Notes under the pieces: generated by a model | Told to the model about the DNA's origin: nothing | Database searches by the model: none | Seen by the model: the letters and a program-made list of their open reading frames with translations, nothing else | Shown: positions 56,701-64,000 of the stretch, piece by piece | Layout of the letters: each line of letters starts with the position of its first letter | Numbering within the stretch: the stretch's first letter is position 1 | Position numbers and translations under genes: made by a program | NCBI RefSeq assembly: GCF_023091745.1 | Contig: NC_068910.1 | Span: 48,595,272-48,659,271, forward strand | From: Budorcas taxicolor | Lineage: Eukaryota; Chordata; Mammalia; Artiodactyla; Bovidae | Length of the DNA: 64,000 nucleotides | Reading direction: 5' to 3'

Positions 56701-57037
56701 GCTACTCCATTTCTTCTAAGGGATTCTTCCCCACAGTAGAAGACTCAAACACAGGTCTGGCTCAGTCTCTGTGGGGTCTCTGGATCCTGGTGCAGACAAG
56801 ATTTTGTCTGAGCCCTCTGAGCATCTCTGGTGGGTGTGGGATTTGAGTCTAAACACGATTTTGCCCCTCCTTTCTTCTTTCTGAGGCTTCTCTTTGCCCT
56901 TGGATGTGGGGTATCTCTTTTTGGTGGGATGCAACATTCTCCTGTCGGTGGTTATTCAGCTGCGAGTTGTAATTTTGGAGTTCTTGCAGGAGCTGATGAA
57001 CACACATCCTTCTACTCTGCCATCTTGCCCTTCTCCT
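53748..57037 (-). mobile_element. Nearly complete BovB (RTE) LINE, minus, inactive
   Basis: The 3' end is at the left (TTCAGTTCAGTTCAGTTGCT) and the 5' end near TCTGCCATCTTGCCCTTCT at the right. Minus-strand frames give endonuclease-type sequence (56394-56594, with YWNAKVGSQEVPG), reverse transcriptase (55109-55321, ending FIDYAKAFDCV) and the RT C-terminal part (54122-54502, MAESEEELKNLL onward). The catalytic motif at 54511-54522 reads YAND, not YADD, and a base is lost just behind it. It inserted into an L1: TTATCATTAT on the left joins to ATAATGACC on the right as one L1 phrase. Confidence 0.93.
54533..54937 (+). repeat. BovB 3' fragment inside BovB, opposite orientation
   Basis: AAAGAAAGCTGAGCACCGAA to GAGCAACTGAACTGAA is the last 400 bases of BovB in sense. 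It interrupts the minus-strand BovB just upstream of the YAND motif; surrounding sequence resumes at TTCTGCATATAAGGTAAAT, with part of the host LINE missing. Confidence 0.92.
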
Positions 57038-57235
57038 ATCGTATAATGACCTTAATTTTTTTTCTTGTTGCAGCTTTTGGCTTAGAGTCTGTTCTGTCTG
57101 GTGTAACTCTTGCTATCACTGCTTTCTTTTAGTTTCTACTTGTATGGCATGTCTTGTCCTAAAGCTTCACTTTGAGCCTAATTTGTGTTTTTAACACTGA
57201 AGGCAATCTCTGATAGGCAGCATATAGTTTGATCT
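57038..57235 (-). repeat. L1 fragment, minus (right half of BovB target)
   Basis: TATAATGACCTTAATTTTT, GGCTTAGAGTCTGTTCTGTC and TTGCTATCACTGCTTTCTT continue the antisense L1 broken at 53,747. Confidence 0.82.
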
Positions 57236-57710
57236 TATATATTTTTTCTAATCTAGTTGATTTACAATGTTGTATTAGTTTCAGGTATACAGCAATCAAT
57301 TATATATCCGCATATACCCATTCTTTTTTAGATTCTTTTCTCGTATAGGCCATTACAGACTCCTGAATAGATTTCCCCTTGCTATGAAATTGGTCCTTAT
57401 TAGTTATCTATTTTACATATCGTAATATAGTAGTGTGTATAGGTCATTCCCAATTTCCCAGTTTATCCCTCCCCCACCCTAACGCCAGTAACGATGTTTG
57501 ATTTCTACATCTGTAATTCTATTTCTGTTTTGTAGATAAGTTCGTTTGTACCCTTTTTTTTTTAGATTCCACGTATAAGCGATATAATATGATATTTGCC
57601 TTTCTCGGACTTCACTCAGTATGACAGTCTCTAGTTCTGTCCATGTTGCTGCAAATGGTATTATTTCATTCTTTTTTATGGCTGAGTAATCTTCCATTGT
57701 ATATGTGTGT

Positions 57711-58406
57711 TGTGGTCTGTGCGAGGGTTGGAAAAGAATCTCCAGACGTGGAGTATTTCAGAAAGGAGCATGTTTATTAAGAATAAATAGCAGAGGTAAT
57801 GTGGGCACTGCAAGCACAGTCAGGCCAACTTCCTGACAGATCAGGGGGCAGCGACCAAAGGGAGGACAGAGAGGGAAAAGGGGTAGAACAGTCGGCAGGC
57901 TCAAAGGAGAGCTGACGCTTTCGTGGGCTTGAACTTGGGTGAAAGGCGCGCAGTTGTGTCTGACTCTTTTTGACCCATGGACTGTAGCCCGCCAGGATCC
58001 TCTGTCCATGGAACTCTCCAGGCAGAAATACTGGAGTGGGTTGCCATTCCCTTCTCCAGGGGATCTTCCCAACCCAGGGACTGAACATTGCAGGCAGATT
58101 CTTTACCATCTGAGCCACCAGGGAAGCCCTTTTGTGGGCCAGCAGCCAAGTATTATAGCCTCAAGACAGAAAATTCTTGCTGAAAGGGTGGCATTAGGTG
58201 ATTGGTTAGGGCATTTTGGATGAATACTGGAGTGGGTGTTTTTACCTAATATGGGGTCAGGGAGCTGGTCAGTAAGGATGATGGGGGGAGCACTTAGCAA
58301 TGGTTGCTATAGAGTTCAGTCAGTTCCAGAGATAACAGTGCTGGGCTCCGTATCTGTGGCCTTGGTTCAAGGCCTCATACCTGTGACCTCAATATGGGAC
58401 TCCACA
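57711..58406 (-). repeat. Endogenous-retrovirus LTR with a SINE, minus
   Basis: On the minus strand it begins TGTGGAGTCCCATATTGAGG and ends CGCACAGACCACA, with a poly(A) signal read on plus as TTTATTAAGAATAAATAGC. It breaks an L1 phrase between TCCATTGTATATG and TCTTCTTTATCC. About 510 bases remain when the SINE is taken out. A solo LTR; no viral genes. Confidence 0.75.
57945..58130 (-). repeat. Bov-tA SINE, minus, inside the LTR
   Basis: Body from CGCGCAGTTGTGTCTGACTC, head ending GAGCCACCAGGGAAGCCC. Confidence 0.93.
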
Positions 58407-58574
58407 GTATGTATGGAATCTTCTTTATCCATTCCCCTGTTGATGGACGTTTAGGTTGCTTTCATGTCCCAGCTATTGTAAATAGTGCTGCTATGAACAT
58501 TGGGGTGCATGTGTCTCTTTAAGTTATGATTTTCTCTGGATATATACCCAGGAGTAGAATTGCTGGATTATATG

Positions 58575-58780
58575 GTAGCTCTGATGCCGGGAAAGACTGA
58601 GGGCAGGAGGAAAAGGGGATGACAGAGGATGAGATGGTTGGATGGCATCACCGACTCAATGGACATGGGTTTGGGTGGACTCCAGGAGTTGGTGATGGAC
58701 AGGGAGGCCTGGCGTGCTGCAGCCCATGGGGTCACAAAGAGTCGGACATGACTGAGCAACTGAACTGAACTGATGGCAGC
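58575..58780 (+). repeat. BovB 3' fragment, plus, with target duplication
   Basis: GATGCCGGGAAAGACTGAGG to CTGAGCAACTGAACTGAACT. ATGGTAGCTC on the left and ATGGCAGCTC on the right form the target duplication in the host L1. Confidence 0.93.
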
Positions 58781-59599
58781 TCCATTTTTCATTTTTTAAG
58801 GAACCTCCATACTGTTCTCAGAAGTGGCTGTACCAGTTCACATTCCCACCAACAGTGTAGGAGGGTTCCCTTTTCTCCACACCCTATCCAGCGTTTACTG
58901 TTTGTAGATTTTTTTGATGATGGGCATTCTGACTGGTATGAAGTGATACCTCGTTGTACTGAATAGTTTTGACTAGTATTTCTTTAATAATTAATAATAT
59001 TGAGCACCTTGTGCTTTTTAGCTATCCATATGCCTTTGGAGAAATGTCTATTTAGATCTTCCACCCAATTTTTGATTGGATTTTTTAAAAATTGAGCTGC
59101 ATGAGCTGTTTGTGTATTTTGGAGATTAATCCCTTGTCAAGTTGCTTCATTTGCAAATATTGTCTCCCATCCTGAGGGTTGACTTTTCATTTATATCTTC
59201 TTGATGTATTAATCCTTGTACCATTATAAAATCAGCTTGTGTCTTGCTGTTGGTTTTGACTTAAAGTCTGTTTTATGTGATGTGAGTGTGGCTGCCTCCA
59301 CGTTATTTGGCTTCCACTCGCATGAAATATAGTCATCCATCCCTTTACGTTGAGCCTATTTGTGTTCTCTGAGCTGAAATGAGTGTCTCATATGCAGACT
59401 ATAATCCAGCCAGCCACGCTACGGCTTTGGTTTGTGCACTCAGTCTGTTTACGTCTAGAGTGATTGCTGACATGTATGGACTTAGACTGACATGCTAGCG
59501 ATGGCTTTCTGGCTGTGTTGTTACTCCATTGTCTCTTTCCCCGCTCTGTGCCTGTCTGTCTCTGTAACTCAGTGATTTACCAAGTTGGTATGCTATGCT

Positions 59600-59630
<31 letters not shown>

Positions 59631-60129
59631 ACTGTTTATGATTCTACTAAAGAGCTTTGCTTTGTGGCTACCGTAGGGCATACAGAAAACATCCCATAGT
59701 TAAAACAGTCCATTTTATGCTGATGGAAACTTATCTTTGCACGCCTGTAAGTGTTCCATTCTTTTATTCTCCTTTTATGTTATTTCACAACATACCTCAT
59801 TTTACCTGCATATTTGTTAAGATGCTATCGTAAGTATCCACTTTTCTCTGACATTTTTCCTTTCATTCATTTCAGTTCCAGACTGGTTTTTGGTTCTTTT
59901 TTTCTTTTTTTTTACAGTTTTTGCCTGTTATGTTTTTCTGCTCTTTTCTGCTTTTTTTTTTTTTCTGATTTCATTGAACTCTCTTTCTGTCTTTCCTTGT
60001 AGCTTACTGAGATCTCTTATAACAGCTTTTTAAAGTTATTAATTAGGTAGATTGAAGATTTCTAAGTCTTTGGGGTTGATAACTCGAAGACTTGTGAAGT
60101 CACTTAGTATTGTTACTTTTTTTTTTTTA

Positions 60130-60840
60130 ATGTTCCTGGGGGGTTTCTGCTACTATATTCACTTCCCAAGTAGCAGCCACCTGCTCCAGGGTTTACTAAT
60201 TGTCCTCAGGAAAGAAACACCCTCTCTCAGCCCTCTAGAATTAGAGAGGGCTTTCTCAGCTTTCTCAGGCCTTTATGGATAAACCTGATTCACATTTCTT
60301 ATCATAACTTTTGGCAGCATTCTTGCGCTTATATACCATCTTTTGATCTTGCAACACAATGGGCTGGGTGCTGACAGCCCCTCTTTTCTTCTCCTAAGGA
60401 TGGTGCTACTGCAGAAATTTCTGGTCTGCCTCTGTCCTACAGATGTGACCCAGCTTTGTGTGTGTGTTCTCAAGCTGTTGCCTAGAGCTTGCTCTCAGGG
60501 CCTCGGTGGGGAGCGCACATGGTGAGCTGACCACCAAGCTGCGGATTTGTGGTGGTAAGCTGTGCAGGACATCGAGGCTGCCCTCTGGCCAGTCTGGAGG
60601 CTGTCTGAGAGGAGCATCCCTGTTGACTGGCAGATGGGCGTCTTGATGGAGCCCGCGACACAGTGAGTAGCATCTGTACCACATCGGTGTCTTAGGAGAA
60701 TCCTATGAGCCTTCTTCCCAGCCCCGAGGCATGAAACTGACTCAAAATTCAGCACGCTGGCTGGGGCAAGAAAGCAAGAGGCCTGTTTCGCTGCACTCAC
60801 ACAGTTGGGAGCGTGCTGTCCCCAGCTTGGGTCTTTTTCC
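60130..60840. other. GC-rich block inside L1 territory
   Basis: A stretch of about 700 bases that is clearly richer in G and C than the L1 around it. It resembles in style the GC-rich block at the window's right end and may be a second L1 5' region, or a separate insertion. No known gene is visible; minus-strand frames (60406-60684, 60495-60800) show no domain. Confidence 0.4.
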
Positions 60841-63270
60841 TCAGGATTGCATTGGCAATGTGGGTATTTTGTGGTTCTGTATTTATTTTAGGATCATTTG
60901 TCATAGTTCTCTGAAAAATGTCATGGGTATTTTAATTGGAATTGCTTTAAATCTGTACATTGCTTTGAGTAATAAGGCTATTTTAAAAAGACTAATTTTT
61001 CCAATCTAAGAGCATGGGATATAGCTTCACTTATTTGTCACCTTTAATTTCTTTTTTCAATGTCTTATACTTTGGGTATATAAATCTTTCACCTCTGTGG
61101 TTAAATTTATTCTGAGGTATTTTATTATTTTTGATACAATCACATGTTTTTTTCTTAAGTTCTCTGGTAGTTTGTTATTAGTACAGAGAAAAATAACTTA
61201 TTTCTGTGTATTCATTGTGTATATTTCAAATTTACTGAATTTATGCTATTTGGTGAAATCTTTAGGGTTTTCTCTACATGTTATCGTGTCATCTGCAAAC
61301 GTTGACAGTTTTACTTGCTTTAGAAATTAGATCCCAGTTTTTATTTTTTCGCTGTGACTAGCACTGTTAATACTGTGTTGAATAAAAGTGCTGAGAGTAG
61401 GCATCCTTGTCTTGCTCCTGTTCTTAGAGGAATTTCTTTCAGCTTTTCACCACTGAGTGTGATGGCTCTGATTTGTCATGCATGCCCTTTAGTATAAAAG
61501 CTATGTTGCCTTTATACCCACACTGAGAGTTTTTATTATCAATCATCCTTTGAATTTTGTTGATACCAAAGTTTGCCAAATACTTTTGCTGGAGGAAGAT
61601 CATCATATGATTTTTATCCTTTGTTCTGCTAATCTAGTGTGTCACCTGTTGATTTGCATATATTGAAACATTCCTGCAGGGGTGAGCTAAATCCCATTTG
61701 ACCATGGTGTATGGTTCTTTTAATGTATTGTTGAATTCAGTTAACTACTATTTTGTTAAGGGTTTTTGCATCTGTGTTCATGACTGATATTGACCTGTGA
61801 TTTGCTTTTTTTTTTTTTGATAGGGTCCTTCTCTGGTTTTCATCTATGGGTGATGCTGGCCTCAGAAAATAAGTTTGAAAACACTCTTTCTTCAGGTTGG
61901 GGGGAATAGTTTGAGAAGAATAGATGTTAACTTTCCTTTAAATGTTTGATAGAAATTTATCAGTGAAGTCACCCAGTCCTGGACTTTTGTTTAGTGGGAA
62001 TTTTTTTATTACTCAATTTCACTTCTAGTATTGTTTCTATTTTTATTTATTTTTTATTTATTCCTGATTCAATCTTAGAAGATTTATGTTTCTAGGAATT
62101 TATTCACTCCTTCTGGGTTGTCCAATTTGTTGGTATATAACTGTTTGTAGTAATCTCTTCTGGTACTTTGTATTTCTATGGTGTCTTACAACTTCATCTC
62201 TTTCATTTCTGGTTTACTTGGGCCCTTTCTTTTAAAAAAAAAATACTATTTTTGTCTTTTATTCTTTACAGAAGCTTAATAAGTGTTTGATCTACTACCC
62301 TTACTATATGTATACCTTTTCCAGGGAGATTTTTTACTTTTGTGTGGTTTCTTGTTACTGATTAGTGACACTTCTTTTAAGCTGAAGAAAATTGCTTCAA
62401 CATTTCTTATAAGGCTGTTTTATTAGTGATGAACTCATTTAGCTTTTGCTAGTCTGGGAAACTCCTGATCTCTCCTTCAATTGTGAATCATAATCTTGCT
62501 GGTAGAGTGTTCTTATTGTAGGCTTTTTTCTTTTTAGAACATTGAATATATCCTATCATTCCTTCCTGGTTTGCAACGTCCGCTGATAAGTCAGCTGACA
62601 GTCTTAGGGGAATACTTTGCACATAACTAGTTGCTTTTATTTCACTACATCCATGATCCCTCTTTAATTTTTGACCCTTTAACATGTCTTGATGTGGACC
62701 TGTCTTCTTTACCTTGATGGGGACTCTGTGCTTCCTTTCCCAAATTTGGAGAGTTATCAGTTGTTATACCCTCTGATAAGGTCCCTGCCCCTTTCTCGCT
62801 TCTTTCTGGGATCCCTATAATGCGCATGGTGATATCTCCTGATGTTGTCTCAGAGGTCCCACTTTCTATTTGTTCATTCTGTTTCCTTCTTGCTATTGAG
62901 CTTGGGTGATTTTCATTTCTCTGTCCTCCAGATCACTGATTTGTTCTCCTGTATCACATAATCTAATGTTGCTTCCCTCGTGTGTGTGTGTGTGTGTGTT
63001 GATCTGAGTTATTGTATTTTCCAGCTCTTTGGTTATTATATGTTATTACTCTCTGAAGTTCTCACTCTGTCCATCTATTTTTCTCCTGACTTGGATGAGC
63101 ATCTCTGTAATCATTATCTTGAACACTTTTTTTTTCTTGGATACAACACTTCTGTTTTATCTAGTTCTTTTTCTGATGTTCTATCTTGTTACCACAACGT
63201 AACAAATTCCTCTGTCTCCTTACGTGTCCTGATTCTCTGTGCACTTCTCTTCATTAGGTTCAGTTCATTC

Positions 63271-64000
63271 CATTTCCCGGTCTTGGAGAAGTGGCCTTAC
63301 CCAGGAGATGCCTGGAGGGCCCAGCAGCACATTCCCGGGCCAGCACCGGCAGGCGCCCGGGGGTGACCCCTCTGTGGGCTGCGTGGCGGGGCCAGCTATT
63401 GTGGACCGGCTGGTAGGCGGCGTTGGACCCTGAGCTAAACTGATGGCAGGTCCTGCATTTTGTGGTCGCCCTGGGCGTGCTGGTGGGCAAGGCAGCCCCC
63501 CCCCCCCCATTATGGGTGGTGGTGTGTGGCGCTCCAGGTGCAGAGGGGATCAGCTAGGCCCCCAGTGCCTCTGGTTGTGAGGCCTCTGGTTGTGGTGCAG
63601 AAGCGGCATAGGCATGCTGGCAGCTGGGGCACGCCGGGTACGCCCCAGGTCGAGGGAAGACCGAAATGTGGCCTGCCAACGTCTCGGTCCCTAGCGGAGT
63701 CCCAGCTGCCTCTCGCCTTCGCTGAGTTGTCTTGAGTTGAGCAGGTGGGTCCGAGCCTGGTGTCTCAAACTGCTGGCTCTGAGCGGGGACTGAGGACGGG
63801 GGGAGTCTGTGTGGTGTCCCCGAGAGCAGAGTGTCAGTTTCCCTTAGCCTCCAGCTCTCCGGAACGTGAGCCCAGTGGGTTCTCGGAGCCGGACCTGCTG
63901 CGCTGGGCTGAGCAGCCTGATGGAGGCCTCAGACCCCAGCCCCCTCGTGCAGCTGTGACACCTTCCAGCTGCGAGTCACTGTGCTGGAGGTGTGGGTACC
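63271..64000 (-). repeat. Probable L1 5' UTR, minus, running off the window
   Basis: GC- and CpG-rich sequence following directly on antisense L1 upstream sequence, containing a C run of about 13 at 63,496-63,509. Its position at the 5' side of the minus-strand L1 suits an L1 promoter region. An unrelated CpG-rich promoter cannot be ruled out because the block is cut by the window edge. Confidence 0.5.

Larger units (their letters stand above)
57236..63270 (-). mobile_element. Long L1 (or joined L1s), minus, with nested insertions
   Basis: Along the plus strand the order is L1 3' end (TAGTTGATTTACAATGTTG), 3' part of ORF2 (GAACATTGGGGTGCATGTG, GGATATATACCCAGGAG), middle ORF2 (TAAAGTCTGTTTTATGTGA), then upstream ORF2 (GTGATTTGCTTTTTT, GGTTGGGGGGAATAGTTTG) and 5' regions. 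It is broken by an LTR, a BovB fragment and a GC-rich block at about 60,130-60,840, so it may be two L1s. No intact frame remains. Confidence 0.8.

Noticed and set aside
1..64000. CRISPR arrays, operons, toxin-antitoxin, phage or other prokaryotic systems
   Set aside because: The window is vertebrate nuclear DNA throughout; the repeats seen are SINEs, LINEs, LTRs and microsatellites with no regular spacer layout.

Overview
The window is nuclear DNA of a ruminant, most probably a bovid. Three things show this: more than twenty Bov-tA and BOV-A2 SINEs, several BovB (RTE) LINE pieces including one almost complete copy, and young ruminant-type L1 3' ends. The species (cattle, buffalo, sheep, goat or other) cannot be fixed from the sequence alone. 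There is no prokaryotic, plasmid or phage content.

The only protein-coding gene I can support is the 3' end of the cardiac sodium channel alpha subunit gene SCN5A (Nav1.5), plus strand, 120-8908. It has four coding exons, equivalent to human exons 25-28, giving 584 residues. They run from the end of domain III, through the IFM inactivation gate and all of domain IV, to the C-terminal EF-hand-like domain, IQ motif, PPSY motif and C-terminal SVV. All exon joints keep frame. The first intron (258-905) does not use GT-AG: it begins AT and ends AC. A 3' UTR of about 2.3 kb ends at an AATAAA at 11217-11222.

From about 11.2 to 50 kb the DNA is non-coding as far as I can read it: unique sequence mixed with SINEs, LINE relics from young L1 to very old L3/CR1 and L2, MIRs, hAT pieces, two LTR-like relics of endogenous retroviruses and a few simple repeats. 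A CpG-rich block at about 39.03-39.56 kb, with a plausible plus-strand splice donor and acceptor, is the one place that looks like an unassigned promoter. From human gene order I expected EXOG on the minus strand downstream of SCN5A, but I could not find any EXOG exon.

From about 50 to 64 kb the window is almost entirely nested retrotransposons: L1s in both orientations, a 3.3 kb BovB on the minus strand that itself contains an inverted BovB 3' fragment, an LTR holding a SINE inside an L1, and GC-rich L1-like sequence running off the right end. The notable points are the AT-AC intron, an Hsmar1-like mariner with intact ends in SCN5A intron 27, an L1 that appears to have carried about 230 bp of 3' flank into a SINE, the unassigned CpG island, and a regulatory-motif cluster near 33.3 kb.
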